This document shows positions 8,158 through 17,472 of a DNA stretch of 64,000 nt, one piece after another. Under the pieces are notes generated by a model. The model worked only from the letters and a program-made list of their open reading frames with translations. It searched no databases and was not told where the DNA came from. Every line of letters begins with the position of its first letter. The first letter of the stretch is position 1. The stretch is from the NCBI RefSeq assembly GCF_001401805.1, contig NZ_LKDW01000008.1, forward strand, positions 82,715 through 146,714, written 5' to 3'. A program made the position numbers and the translations under genes. The stretch is from Pseudoalteromonas sp. P1-25. Lineage in GTDB: Bacteria; Pseudomonadota; Gammaproteobacteria; Enterobacterales; Alteromonadaceae.

Positions 8158-9663
8158 TCAGGCTGTTTTAGCCCCTTGGTTTTGCGCAATATAATGATTA
8201 AGCGTGGCCACTTGCGCGTCATTAAAACGCAGGCCTAATTTACTTCTGCGCCATAAAATGTTGTAAGAGTTGCCCGCCCATTCTTCGTTTAGTAAGTAAT
8301 CGACTTCTGCTGCAAATAAGCCATGGCCAAAGTCTTGGCCTAAATCACTTAGCTGGGTTGCATTGCCTAAAATTAATTTTGCACGAGTCCCGTAGGTACG
8401 TACAAAACGTTTAAGAGTGATCTCTGGTAACCAACTATAAGCCGTTTTAAGCTCATTAGTGAGTGCTTCTACCGAGCTAAAATCGCCACCAGGCAGTGCG
8501 CTGTGTTTAGTCCATGCTGCACTCATTTGCGGGTAAAACTCTTCAAGTTTATTCACCGCAGCTTCGGCAAGTTTACGGTAGGTAGTAATTTTACCACCAA
8601 ACACACTTAACAGGGGTGTGTGTTTGCCTTCGCTTGATAGCTCTAACTTGTAATCTCGCGTTACTTTTTGTGCATTAACTGACTCGTCATCAAGCAGTGG
8701 GCGCACACCCGAAAAGGTATGTACTATGTCTTCGCGCTTAATGTGGTTTTTAAAGTAGCTGTTAGTAATATTAATTAAGTAGTCGATTTCTTCATTGCTG
8801 ATTTTCACATCTTGCGCTGCGCCTTTGTGTTCAACATCGGTGGTGCCTACCAGTGAGTAATCATCTTCAAACGGTATAACAAACACAATACGCTGATCTT
8901 TATTTTGTAAAATATATGCTTGTTTTTCATCGTGAATTCGCGGCACTACAATGTGGCTGCCTTTTACAAGGCGAATATTTTGAGGTGACTTTTCTATCAG
9001 GGCTTCGTCAAATAGTTTAGCAACCCACGGACCTGCGGCATTTACAATGCCTTTGGCTTTAATCGTCTGTTGCGACTTAGTTTGCGGTTGCTCAAGCGTT
9101 ACCTGCCATTGGTTATCAATGCGTTTTGCACTGACACACTTGGTTTGCGTAGCAATGGTCGCGCCTTTATCTTGAGCGGCTAGGGCGTTTAAAATAACTA
9201 AACGAGAGTCATCAACCCAGCCATCTGAGTATTCAAACCCTTTTGTAATTGAAGGTTCTAATACGCTGTTTTCACCAAACGTAATGCCACGCGAACCAGC
9301 AAGTGTTTCGCGCTTAGCTAGGTTGTCGTACATAAATAAGCCAATGCGGATCATCCATGCTGGGCGTAGGTGCGATTGGTGCGGTAGCCTAAAGGTGAGC
9401 GGCCACATAATGTGCGGGGCATTTTTAAGCAGCACTTCACGCTCTGCAAGTGCTTCTTTTACTAATCTAAATTCGTAATGCTCAAGGTAGCGTAAACCGC
9501 CGTGGATCAGCTTAGAACTATTTGAAGACGTTGCACTGGCAAGGTCTGATTGTTCGCACAAAAGCACCTTTAATCCTCTGCCTGCTGCATCAGCTGCTAT
9601 TCCAGTGCCGTTTACACCGCCACCGACGACAAGTAAGTCGTATTCGTTATCTGCTAATTCCAC
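8158..9663 (-). CDS. glpD: Aerobic glycerol-3-phosphate dehydrogenase
   Basis: A membrane-associated FAD enzyme that oxidises sn-glycerol 3-phosphate to dihydroxyacetone phosphate and passes electrons to quinone. 501 residues, as in E. coli GlpD. It shows the FAD-binding VVGGGVNGTGIAADAAGRG at the N terminus, then SNSSKLIHGGLRYLEHYEFRLV, GIVNAAGPW in the middle and FSGVRPLLDD and GGKITTYRKLAE in the C-terminal half. It lies downstream of glpK on the same strand with a gap of about 200 bp, so the two may form one regulon or operon for glycerol use. No glpF or glpR is adjacent. Confidence 0.96.
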   Translation of the reverse strand: MELADNEYDLLVVGGGVNGTGIAADAAGRGLKVLLCEQSDLASATSSNSSKLIHGGLRYLEHYEFRLVKEALAEREVLLKNAPHIMWPLTFRLPHQSHLRPAWMIRIGLFMYDNLAKRETLAGSRGITFGENSVLEPSITKGFEYSDGWVDDSRLVILNALAAQDKGATIATQTKCVSAKRIDNQWQVTLEQPQTKSQQTIKAKGIVNAAGPWVAKLFDEALIEKSPQNIRLVKGSHIVVPRIHDEKQAYILQNKDQRIVFVIPFEDDYSLVGTTDVEHKGAAQDVKISNEEIDYLINITNSYFKNHIKREDIVHTFSGVRPLLDDESVNAQKVTRDYKLELSSEGKHTPLLSVFGGKITTYRKLAEAAVNKLEEFYPQMSAAWTKHSALPGGDFSSVEALTNELKTAYSWLPEITLKRFVRTYGTRAKLILGNATQLSDLGQDFGHGLFAAEVDYLLNEEWAGNSYNILWRRSKLGLRFNDAQVATLNHYIAQNQGAKTA

Positions 9664-9833
9664 CGAGCTAACCTTTTTATTTGTAATATAAATAAGACAT
9701 ATAACATCATAAAGCGGCGGTTCTTATTTGACAATAGATAACCGCGCTTTTTGCGTGTTAATTTTTAATCCTGATCTTTTTAAAACATACAGCGTACAAC
9801 GCGCTATTTAGCTGACTTTGTTTATGTTTGATA

Positions 9834-9856
9834 AGCCGCCAACTTTATTAGCGGCT
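9834..9856 (-). terminator. Weak hairpin after glpK
   Basis: AGCCGC (9834-9839) pairs with GCGGCT (9851-9856) around an 11-nt loop, just after the glpK stop codon. There is no good T tract, so it could be an mRNA end or processing hairpin rather than a full terminator. Confidence 0.3.
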
Positions 9857-9861
9857 AGTTT

Positions 9862-11364
9862 TTATTGCTGTTGGCAATCGTCACTAGATAAACGCACTTG
9901 CGCTACACAGTGCTGCCATTTTGCGTATAAATCATTACGCTCGTCAGCGCTCATTACTGGCTCAAAGCGACGGTCACAGGTCCACATTTTTGCTAATTGC
10001 TCCGTTGACTCATACACACCGGTTTGTAGGCCTGCTAAGTATGCTACGCCTAAAGAGGTGGTTTCGGTCACTGTTGGGCGCTCTACGGTTGCGCCTAAAA
10101 TGTTTGATAAAAAGGCAAGTACCCAGTTATTTTTAACCATACCGCCATCAACCCTTAACACACTTGGGCGTAAGCCATCACGCTCCATTGCTTTTTGTAA
10201 GTCTTTGGTTTGATATCCAACCGATTGCAACGCCGCAGCCACAATGGTGCTAATGCCTGAGTCGCGCGTTAAACCTAAAATAGCGCCCCGTGCATTTGGG
10301 TCCCAATACGGCGCACCTAAACCTGTAAACGAAGGCACTAAAAATACCCCATGGTCGAGCGGTACATCTTTTACTAACGATTCGCTCTCGCCGGCATGGC
10401 TTAATAGTTTTAGGCCTTCAACAATCCACTGCATAGTGGCGCCTGCCATAAAAATACTGCCTTCAATGGCGTAAGTAGGCTTACCATTTAATCTATAAGC
10501 AACCGTAGTCAGTAAGCGGTTTTCAGAGGTAAGCGCTTTTTCGCCGGTATTAAGCATTAAAAAACAGCCCGTACCATAGGTGCTTTTCGCCATGCCTTGT
10601 TCAAAACATGCGTGGCCCACAAGGGCTGCTTGTTGGTCGCCGGCAATACCACATACACGTATTGGCGCGCCAAAAATATCGTCGCTGGTTGAGCCAAATT
10701 CGTCGGCTGAGTCCATTACTTGCGGCAGCATAGATTCAGGAATTTCGAATAAATCGAGTAACTCTTCATCCCATTGCTGAGTATGGATATTAAATAACAT
10801 AGTGCGTGATGCGTTAGTTGCATCGGTACGGTGCTCTTTGCCACCCGTTAGGTGCCAAAGTAAATAGGTATCAACGGTGCCAAAAGCCAGTTCGCCTGCA
10901 AGGGCTTGTTCGCGTGCGCCTTCTACGTTGTCTAAAATCCAGCGTACTTTAGTAGCCGAAAAATACGGGTCTAGCAGTAAGCCGGTTTTATCACTTATGG
11001 TTTGGCAAAGCTCGTCAGTGCTTAGGCTTTCGCAGTAATCGCTGGTGCGGCGGTCTTGCCACACAATGGCGTTATAAATTGGTTTGCCGGTTTTTTTGTT
11101 CCACACTAAGGTGGTTTCACGTTGGTTGGTGATACCAATGGCAATAATTTCTTCAGGCTTTACGTTTTTATCGGCTAGCACTTTGCGGCTGGTACTTAGC
11201 ACGGTTTGCCAAATATCGTTAGGGTCGTGTTCTACCCAGCCATTTTGCGGAAAATGCTGCGAAAATTCTTGCTGTGCTGTACCAAAAACGTCTGCATCTT
11301 TTGTAAACAAGATGGCCCGAGAGCTTGTGGTTCCTTGATCAATTGAGAGTATGTATTTGGACAT
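9862..11364 (-). CDS. glpK: Glycerol kinase
   Basis: An ATP-dependent kinase of the FGGY family that phosphorylates glycerol to glycerol 3-phosphate, the substrate of the neighbouring glpD product. 500 residues, near-identical in length to E. coli GlpK (502). Motifs include [14 protein letters not shown] (phosphate 1), [14 protein letters not shown] and IVWQDRRT (glycerol site), [12 protein letters not shown] and the FGGY signature region [22 protein letters not shown], then [11 protein letters not shown]. The usual glycerol-binding Arg, Glu, Asp and Trp positions look intact. Upstream (11365-11530) is AT-rich with no gene. The order glpK then glpD on the minus strand fits a glycerol catabolic unit without a local glpF facilitator. 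Confidence 0.97.
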   Translation of the reverse strand: MSKYILSIDQGTTSSRAILFTKDADVFGTAQQEFSQHFPQNGWVEHDPNDIWQTVLSTSRKVLADKNVKPEEIIAIGITNQRETTLVWNKKTGKPIYNAIVWQDRRTSDYCESLSTDELCQTISDKTGLLLDPYFSATKVRWILDNVEGAREQALAGELAFGTVDTYLLWHLTGGKEHRTDATNASRTMLFNIHTQQWDEELLDLFEIPESMLPQVMDSADEFGSTSDDIFGAPIRVCGIAGDQQAALVGHACFEQGMAKSTYGTGCFLMLNTGEKALTSENRLLTTVAYRLNGKPTYAIEGSIFMAGATMQWIVEGLKLLSHAGESESLVKDVPLDHGVFLVPSFTGLGAPYWDPNARGAILGLTRDSGISTIVAAALQSVGYQTKDLQKAMERDGLRPSVLRVDGGMVKNNWVLAFLSNILGATVERPTVTETTSLGVAYLAGLQTGVYESTEQLAKMWTCDRRFEPVMSADERNDLYAKWQHCVAQVRLSSDDCQQQ

Positions 11365-11533
11365 GATATTTATGTTATTTATCTTATCTTATATATGACT
11401 AGATTGCCTTTAACTAAGATTAATGGCAACGATTTTTTCTTAAAATAGCCGTTTAAAAAACAAACATACTGTTTTTATTTGCTAACTCTTTTAAATAACA
11501 GGTGTTTATAGCAGCATTATTTTAAGTCCGAGT

Positions 11534-11557
11534 GCGGCTATTTATAAAAATAGCCGC
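11534..11557. terminator. Hairpin at the end of the gal operon
   Basis: A perfect 10-bp stem, GCGGCTATTT (11534-11543) with AAATAGCCGC (11548-11557), has a 4-nt loop and sits 13 bp after the hydrolase stop codon. It has no clear T tract, so a terminator or 3'-end stabilising stem is inferred. Confidence 0.5.
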
Positions 11558-11570
11558 TTAAAGCTTAATA

Positions 11571-12899
11571 TTACTTGGTGTGTGGTTTAGCTTGTTGCCA
11601 ATCCATACCTGTAGAAAAACGATTATCAAACCCGTGCCATTGTGGCAGTGGCTTACCATCAACAATAGCTTGGTCGCCGTTTTGTGGTAAGTCTAGGTAT
11701 TCACATTGGCTTGCAATGCCTTTTACATGGCAATCCATCATAGCAAGTACAAAGTGTTTGTTGGTCTCGTTTAGGGTGCGCATTGACCACGATGGCTCGT
11801 AGTAATGGCCTATATCTAACTCGCTGCTACGTTTGGCAATAGCAGGCGCAGGGTGCGGCGCAATATTATGGCGGGCGTTTTTGTAGGTAAGCATGTACTT
11901 ATCTTTGCTGCCCGTTTGGTCATAAAGGTGTTTAATACCTTCATAGCCGGATATATCGTCTAAGCTGCCCGCTACATAAAGCGAAGGCACTTTTATGTTT
12001 TGCATAGCACTGGCATTAAATAAGTTATGTTGCCCGCCCCAAGGCGCAAAGGCCACCATAGCTTTTATGCGTGTATCTACTTGTGGGTTTTTATATTGCC
12101 CACCAGCACAGCTATTGAGTAATTGCTGTACTTGCTTAATTTGTGCAGGGTCTTTTATACCGGTAAACATGGCGGTAGTTTGCTCGTTAAAATCATAACA
12201 GCCACCAATCGTATTAACTGCGCCAAAACCACCCATAGAGTAACCAATTACGCCTGCGTTTTTGTTATCTACTTGCTTGCTGGCAAAGTTGTTTTGTTCA
12301 TTAAAGTAGTTAAGTACAAATTGCTGATCGCGTGAGCGGTTAATAAGGGTACTAAAAAAGCCCGAAAACGGCGCATTTTTAAAATCAACATCGGCATTGG
12401 TTGAGTCGGTATGATCTATGGCTGCCACAATGTATCCGTGCGATGCTAAATGTTCGCCCAAGTAATACATAATTGTACGATAGCCGGTATACCCGTGCGA
12501 GAGCACAATAACGGGATAGTGCTCTTTGTTATTTATAGCTACATCGCGCATGGCATCAGCTTGTAAGGTAAACCCTTTACCTGTACGGGTTATGTCGCTG
12601 TAGCTGGTTAAGGGTGCGTTTGCACTGTTTGCTGCCGGGTACCACACTTCTACCTTTAAGGGGCGATCTTTTTGAGTTTGGGTTGCAGGGTCAAACTGTG
12701 CGGGATTTACTAAATCAAGCGTTTGTACGCCAACGCTGTAATTCCCTTTAGCAGCAAGCTCAGGAAGTACTTCGCTGGTTAAAGGTGGGTAGAGTTGCTC
12801 AGGCGTTTTTTGAGCTGCAAAAACAGTACTTGCTGTTAAGCAGCCAGTCGCTAGCAGCAAGGCTTTTGAAAGCGCCTTTAAAGTGTGTGTGCTTGTCAT
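11571..12899 (-). CDS. Secreted alpha/beta hydrolase (dienelactone hydrolase / PAF-acetylhydrolase-like)
   Basis: A 442-residue protein with a clear signal peptide (residues 1-28, cleavage after TVFA), hence periplasmic or exported. It has an alpha/beta hydrolase core: LSHGYTGYR (oxyanion region, about 132-140), AAIDHTDS, and the nucleophile elbow GYSMGG; a later His in KNARHNIAPHP is a candidate catalytic residue. Substrate unknown; esters or lipid-like compounds are possible. It is the last gene of the gal operon, 31 bp after the Gfo/Idh/MocA gene, although nothing in the sequence ties it directly to galactose. No lipobox. Confidence 0.75.
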   Translation of the reverse strand: MTSTHTLKALSKALLLATGCLTASTVFAAQKTPEQLYPPLTSEVLPELAAKGNYSVGVQTLDLVNPAQFDPATQTQKDRPLKVEVWYPAANSANAPLTSYSDITRTGKGFTLQADAMRDVAINNKEHYPVIVLSHGYTGYRTIMYYLGEHLASHGYIVAAIDHTDSTNADVDFKNAPFSGFFSTLINRSRDQQFVLNYFNEQNNFASKQVDNKNAGVIGYSMGGFGAVNTIGGCYDFNEQTTAMFTGIKDPAQIKQVQQLLNSCAGGQYKNPQVDTRIKAMVAFAPWGGQHNLFNASAMQNIKVPSLYVAGSLDDISGYEGIKHLYDQTGSKDKYMLTYKNARHNIAPHPAPAIAKRSSELDIGHYYEPSWSMRTLNETNKHFVLAMMDCHVKGIASQCEYLDLPQNGDQAIVDGKPLPQWHGFDNRFSTGMDWQQAKPHTK

Positions 12900-12930
12900 T
12901 GTGTATCCTTGTTGTGTGTATTTTTTATTA

Positions 12931-13932
12931 TTAACCTAGCTCATGGGTTTCAACGCTATCACTGTATTTAAGCTGCCACTGCGCACGAAGCGTATCCATT
13001 ATGTGCATTACCCGCAGGCTGGTACTCAGTGGTAATACATTGCTTTGTGTTTGTTGTTGTAAAATACATTCGCTAACGTGAGCAATTTCAAATTTAAAGT
13101 TTTCATCGTCATTAAAGCTAAAATCAAAATGCTGCACTTGTTGTGCGTTTAAATGAAGCTCTAACGACTGCGCACCGACAAAGTCAGCAATGCGAATATA
13201 TCCGTGCTCCCCTAAAACAAAGGCTTCGGTAGGGCCACTTTGTTGTAATGCGCTACTAAGCTGTGCAAATTGCCCTTGGCCGTAATTTATAAGGGTTACA
13301 CTGCGCTCATCTACGCCAGTTGTGCTTTTATGTACTAATGATTTAATTTGCTCAGGGGCTTTATTAAATACCACATCGGCAATTGATATAGGGTAAATAC
13401 CTAAATCAAGCAATGCGCCACCTGCGGTCGCTGGGTTCATTAAGCGGTGCGAGTCAGCAAAGTTGCCCGCTAAGCTAAAGTTGGCATTCACACTGTGTAC
13501 TTTGCCTATTACGCCCTCACTTAATAGCTGCTGCAGTTTTACTATGGCAGGTAAAAAGCGCATCCATACACCTTCCATTAAAAAGCAGTTTTGGTGCTCG
13601 GCTAACTGGCTAAGGGTAGTGAGTTGCTGTGCATTAACCGTAATGGGTTTTTCGCTGAGTACATGCTTATTGTGCATTAAGCATTGCGCAATGGTTTTAA
13701 AGTGTTGCTCGTGGGTATTGGCAATATAAATGGCGTCAATGTGTGGGCATTGCATAAGAGCTTGGTAGCTCTCATAGCCTTTAATACAATAGTGTGTGGC
13801 AAATTCATTTGCGCGCTGCTCGCTTGTAGATGCTGCGCCAATAAGCTGAGCATTGGCGCAATGCGTAATGCTTTTAGCAAAGGTGTGAGCAATATTGCCA
13901 CACCCAATAATACCCCAATTAACCTTTGCCAT
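12931..13932 (-). CDS. Gfo/Idh/MocA-family NAD(P)-dependent oxidoreductase
   Basis: A 333-residue soluble enzyme with an N-terminal Rossmann fold (WGIIGCGNIAHTFA) and the family signature EKPITVN near residue 95, followed by the alpha/beta C-terminal domain with AGGALLDLGIYPI. Members oxidise or reduce sugars, inositols, sugar nucleotides or trans-dihydrodiols. It starts 19 bp after galK and ends 31 bp before the hydrolase, so it is part of the galETK transcript. A role in a side route of galactose or another hexose is reasonable, but the substrate is not readable from sequence. Confidence 0.85.
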   Translation of the reverse strand: MAKVNWGIIGCGNIAHTFAKSITHCANAQLIGAASTSEQRANEFATHYCIKGYESYQALMQCPHIDAIYIANTHEQHFKTIAQCLMHNKHVLSEKPITVNAQQLTTLSQLAEHQNCFLMEGVWMRFLPAIVKLQQLLSEGVIGKVHSVNANFSLAGNFADSHRLMNPATAGGALLDLGIYPISIADVVFNKAPEQIKSLVHKSTTGVDERSVTLINYGQGQFAQLSSALQQSGPTEAFVLGEHGYIRIADFVGAQSLELHLNAQQVQHFDFSFNDDENFKFEIAHVSECILQQQTQSNVLPLSTSLRVMHIMDTLRAQWQLKYSDSVETHELG

Positions 13933-13951
13933 GCTTATTCCTTAATGATGT

Positions 13952-15100
13952 TTAAAAAGACGTAATTTGTAATCCTGAACCTGCTGAACATACGTAAATG
14001 TCGGCATTTAAGTTAAAGCGTTCAAAGTAGTGCTGTTCAACCGCTGCTTTAATAAGGGGGACTTCTGCATCACGGCATAAACATACAATCGCACCGCCAA
14101 AGCCGCCGCCGGTCATACGTACTGCACCGCGTTCGCCCATGGCTTCTTTACAAATTTCGACTAGGCCGTCGGTCGCTGGCACGGTTACTTCAAAGTAATG
14201 TTTAAGCGATTGGTGCGATGCCGCCATTAGCTCGCGCAGCGTATCAATGTCGTTATTTTGCAGCGCTTTAGTTGCTGCAATTACACGCTCATTTTCGCTA
14301 ATTACGTGGTGTGCACGTTTGTACTCGTTTTCGCTTAATGCATCTTTTGTTGCTTCAAGCGTAGCCATAGTGGCTTTACGAAGTGTAGCTACGTTCATTT
14401 TTGCAGCTGCTTGCTCACAGTCAACACGACGTTGGTTGTATTCGCTATCTACTAACTTACGTGGGTAGTTAGAGTTAACAATAACAATGTTTAAATCATC
14501 CGGTACTTTTACAGACTCAGTGGCTAGGTTTTCACAGTCAATTAAAAGGGCATGACCGTTTTCGCCTTTTGCCGAAATAAGCTGATCCATAATGCCCGAT
14601 TGGCAATGCATAAAGTCGTTTTCGGCCTCTTGGCCTAGTAATGCAATTTTTTCTTCGCTTAAACCTAGTTGTGCAATATGGTTAAACATACCACCAATGG
14701 CTACTTCTAATGCGGCCGATGACGATAAACCACTGCCTTGTGGTAAGTTACTGTCAATAAGTAAATCGGCGCCACGTAAAGTGTGGCCTGCACGCTTTAA
14801 TACAAATGCCACGGCACGAATATAGTTGCCCCATTGCGATTGTCCTTCACTGATGTCTTCATCAACACTAAAGCTGTCTTTTTCGCCTGGGTAATTTAAC
14901 GAATGCACGGTAATTATGTTGTCGTCGCGCTCTTTAAACATAACTTGAGTACGAAACTCTAACGAGCACGGAAATACAAAGCCGTCATTGTAATCGGTAA
15001 ATTCGCCAATGAGGTTTACACGCCCAGGTGCAGCAGCAATACCTTGAGCAGGCGCACCGTACAGTGATAAAAAGTGTTGTTTAAAATCGTTAAGCGTCAT
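13952..15100 (-). CDS. galK: Galactokinase (signature His replaced by Phe)
   Basis: A GHMP-family kinase making galactose 1-phosphate, the entry step of the Leloir pathway. 382 residues, as in E. coli. It shows the N-terminal galactokinase motif GRVNLIGEFTDYND, the ATP loop LPQGSGLSSSAALEVA, the catalytic Asp region GIMDQLIS and the C-terminal GHMP motif MTGGGFGGAIV. The N-terminal signature normally reads GEHTDYN; here His is Phe, clear in the codons around 15010. The start overlaps the galT end by 11 bp. The product pathway continues with the adjacent galT and galE. Apart from the substitution all motifs look functional. Confidence 0.95.
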   Translation of the reverse strand: MTLNDFKQHFLSLYGAPAQGIAAAPGRVNLIGEFTDYNDGFVFPCSLEFRTQVMFKERDDNIITVHSLNYPGEKDSFSVDEDISEGQSQWGNYIRAVAFVLKRAGHTLRGADLLIDSNLPQGSGLSSSAALEVAIGGMFNHIAQLGLSEEKIALLGQEAENDFMHCQSGIMDQLISAKGENGHALLIDCENLATESVKVPDDLNIVIVNSNYPRKLVDSEYNQRRVDCEQAAAKMNVATLRKATMATLEATKDALSENEYKRAHHVISENERVIAATKALQNNDIDTLRELMAASHQSLKHYFEVTVPATDGLVEICKEAMGERGAVRMTGGGFGGAIVCLCRDAEVPLIKAAVEQHYFERFNLNADIYVCSAGSGLQITSF

Positions 15101-16154
15101 CTGTGTGTCCTGCTGTTTTTTTGTAGTGTGTGGTACTGGCTGCTTGTAAAATAGAGGCAGCTGTTTCTGCGCTTAAATCGCGCTGGCTTTCGCCTAGCAT
15201 TTCGTAGCCAACCATGTGTTTTTTCACGGTAGCAGAGCGAAGTAGCGGCGGGTAAAAATGAGCATGTAAGCGCCAATGTTGCTCATCAGAGCCTCGATTA
15301 GCGGGGGCATTGTGCCACCCCATAGAATACGGGAAGCTACAATTAAATACGTTGTCGTATTTAGTCGTTAATACTTTTAGTGCCTGTGCTAAGGCGTCTG
15401 TTTGCGCATCGTTTAGCTGGCTAAAGTTTTGAATGTTATCTTTAGTTACAAGCAGTGTTTCAAACGGCCATGCTGCCCAAAATGGCACTACAACAAGCCA
15501 GTGCTCGTTTTCAAATACGACGCGGGTTTTATCTGCTTGCTCTTTTTGCACGTAATCGGCAAGCATTGCGCTGCCATGCTTTTTATAATAAGCAAGCTGT
15601 TGGGTATCTTCGGCTTCTATTTCGGTTGATAAGTGCGAGTGAGCCCATACTTGGCCATGGGGGTGAGGTTGCGAGCAACCCATTATCTCGCCTTTATTTT
15701 CAAATACCTGAACACATTCATAGTGCTGTGCAAGTTCTGTGTAGTTGTCTTTCCAGGTTTTTACGACTTCGTGTAAGGCATCGTGCTCAAGCTCTGGCAG
15801 CGTTTTATTATGTTCTGGCGAAAAACAAATAACACGGCATTCGCCACTTGCTTCATCAGCAATAAATAAATCGCTGTCTGACGCTAAGCTTTGCGTTTGC
15901 TCGCTTTCATTAGGTGTCAGAGCGCCAAAGTCATTTTTAAATACATGGGTGTATTTGTAATCTGGATTGCTATCGCCATTTGCACGGGTGTTACCTGGGC
16001 AAAGTGGGCAGCTTTCATCGTGTTTTGGCAGTACGCTTTCGTTTACTGCTTCTGTTGCGCCTAACCACGGGCGATTATTACGATGCGGTGATACTAATAC
16101 CCAACGCCCCGTTAGCGGGTTTTTACGTCTGTGAGTACTTTCTAATAAAGCCAT
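15090..16154 (-). CDS. galT: Galactose-1-phosphate uridylyltransferase
   Basis: Transfers UMP from UDP-glucose to galactose 1-phosphate (Leloir pathway). About 354 residues from the chosen start, as in E. coli GalT (348). It has the nucleophilic HPH motif in GCSQPHPHGQVWAH, the zinc-ligand pair CPLC near residue 50 and ending blocks such as GWHNAPANRG and WRLHAHFYPPLLRS. The ATG at 16154 is preferred over the upstream in-frame ATG at 16172 because GGAGAG lies 7 bp before it and it starts one base after the galE stop codon, a typical coupled junction. It overlaps galK by 11 bp. Confidence 0.96.
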   Translation of the reverse strand: MALLESTHRRKNPLTGRWVLVSPHRNNRPWLGATEAVNESVLPKHDESCPLCPGNTRANGDSNPDYKYTHVFKNDFGALTPNESEQTQSLASDSDLFIADEASGECRVICFSPEHNKTLPELEHDALHEVVKTWKDNYTELAQHYECVQVFENKGEIMGCSQPHPHGQVWAHSHLSTEIEAEDTQQLAYYKKHGSAMLADYVQKEQADKTRVVFENEHWLVVVPFWAAWPFETLLVTKDNIQNFSQLNDAQTDALAQALKVLTTKYDNVFNCSFPYSMGWHNAPANRGSDEQHWRLHAHFYPPLLRSATVKKHMVGYEMLGESQRDLSAETAASILQAASTTHYKKTAGHTDDA

Positions 16155-16155
16155 G

Positions 16156-17169
16156 TTAACTCTCCAACCCACTTGGGTAATTAGTTTGCCAGCGCCATGT
16201 ATCGTTTGTCATGTCGCTCAGTGTTAGTTCTGCGTGCCAGTTAAGTGTGGTTTGCGCTTTTGTGGCATCGGCGTAATTACAGGCAATATCGCCTGCACGG
16301 CGCGGTGCAATTTTATAAGGAATATCTTTATTGGCTGATGCGCTAAAAGCGTTGATCATATCAAGTACTGAATAACCTTGCCCTGTGCCTAGGTTATAGG
16401 CATGAAAGGCAGTATCTGTTTTGTGCTGCATAAAGGCTGCTACATGGCCTTTAGCTAAATCTAAAACGTGAATATAGTCGCGCACGCCAGTGCCATCTTT
16501 AGTGTCGTAGTCGTCACCAAAAATATTAACCACTTCACGTTTGCCTACCGCAGTTTGGGCAATAAAAGGCATTAAATTATTTGGAATACCATTTGGGCTT
16601 TCGCCTAATAAACCGCTTGGGTGAGCACCTACTGGGTTAAAGTAACGAAGCGCTATACCCATAAATTTGCTGTTAGCCTTACATACGTCTTGCATGGCTT
16701 GTTCAACCATAACTTTGGTCCAACCGTAAGGGTTAGTAGCGCGTATAGGGTGCTTTTCATCAATAGGGAGGTAATCTGGCTCGCCATACACAGTGGCTGA
16801 TGAGCTAAATATAATATGGTTTACGCCTACCTCTTGCATGTTTTGTAGCATGCTTAATGTGCCTGACACATTGTTTTGGTAATAACGCAGTGGTTGCTCG
16901 GTTGATTCACCTACCGCTTTAAGCGCTGCAAAGTGAAATACAGCCTCTGCCTTGCTGTGTTTAAGGGCAAGTTTAAACTGCTGCTCGTCTTGAATGTCAC
17001 CTAAAATAAACTCAAAACGAGTACCGGTAATTTTTTCGAGTTGATCAAGCACACGGGGGCTTGCGTTAGATAAGTTGTCGTAAATAACCGGGGTAATGCC
17101 TGCCTCATGAAGGGCAATACATGTGTGGCTACCTATATAACCCATACCGCCTGTAACTAAAACTTTCAT
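16156..17169 (-). CDS. galE: UDP-glucose 4-epimerase
   Basis: Interconverts UDP-galactose and UDP-glucose with tightly bound NAD+. 337 residues, the family standard (E. coli 338). It has the Rossmann motif GGMGYIGSH at the N terminus, the Ser in IIFSSSATVYG and the catalytic Tyr/Lys in NPYGWTKVMVEQ. It is the first gene of the minus-strand operon galE-galT-galK-oxidoreductase-hydrolase. The upstream region has a 19-bp palindrome at 17187-17205 that probably binds a regulator. The product also supplies UDP-galactose for surface polysaccharide. Confidence 0.97.
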   Translation of the reverse strand: MKVLVTGGMGYIGSHTCIALHEAGITPVIYDNLSNASPRVLDQLEKITGTRFEFILGDIQDEQQFKLALKHSKAEAVFHFAALKAVGESTEQPLRYYQNNVSGTLSMLQNMQEVGVNHIIFSSSATVYGEPDYLPIDEKHPIRATNPYGWTKVMVEQAMQDVCKANSKFMGIALRYFNPVGAHPSGLLGESPNGIPNNLMPFIAQTAVGKREVVNIFGDDYDTKDGTGVRDYIHVLDLAKGHVAAFMQHKTDTAFHAYNLGTGQGYSVLDMINAFSASANKDIPYKIAPRRAGDIACNYADATKAQTTLNWHAELTLSDMTNDTWRWQTNYPSGLES

Positions 17170-17186
17170 GTGTTTTCTCGAAAAGT

Positions 17187-17207
17187 GTATTTATATGATA
17201 AATACTA
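17187..17207. promoter_or_regulatory. Palindromic candidate operator upstream of galE
   Basis: GTATTTA-TATGA-TAAATAC is a perfect 7-bp inverted repeat with a 5-bp spacer, 18 bp before the galE start. The portion TATGATAAATACTA (17194-17207) matches TATGATATATACTA before the alpha-galactosidase gene at 13 of 14 positions. The position overlaps the expected promoter or leader, which suits repression. Confidence 0.6.
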
Positions 17208-17472
17208 CTATTAAGGTAATTTAAAAACAATAGTTATGATTGCTCGTTATTTCAAATAAACGCTTAAAATTCGCCCTAGCAAAGGCACAGTGCTATGCCT
17301 ACTTAATAAAGGTGCCTAGGTTTATCAATTAATTCTATAAACTGATTCTACTGAGTCACTAATTATTAGTCGTTAAAAGGGGTGCTAATATAAAAAAATA
17401 GCAGTGAGTTAATGCCTGTGTAATTTGGCATTAATGCAATGGGCTAGTCTTAATAGAGAAGGATTGATCAAC
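17208..17472 (+). promoter_or_regulatory. Divergent galE / SDR intergenic region
   Basis: No gene is seen. Besides the galE operator it holds a perfect 8-bp inverted repeat, TTAATGCC (17409-17416) and GGCATTAA (17427-17434), with a 10-nt spacer. This lies 39 bp before the SDR start and could be that gene's operator or a leader hairpin. An AGAAGGA ribosome site lies at 17457-17463. Confidence 0.4.

Noticed and set aside
9284..10780. Open reading frames on the plus strand opposite glpD and glpK
   Set aside because: They are shadows of strongly conserved genes on the other strand, with no domain motif or ribosome site.
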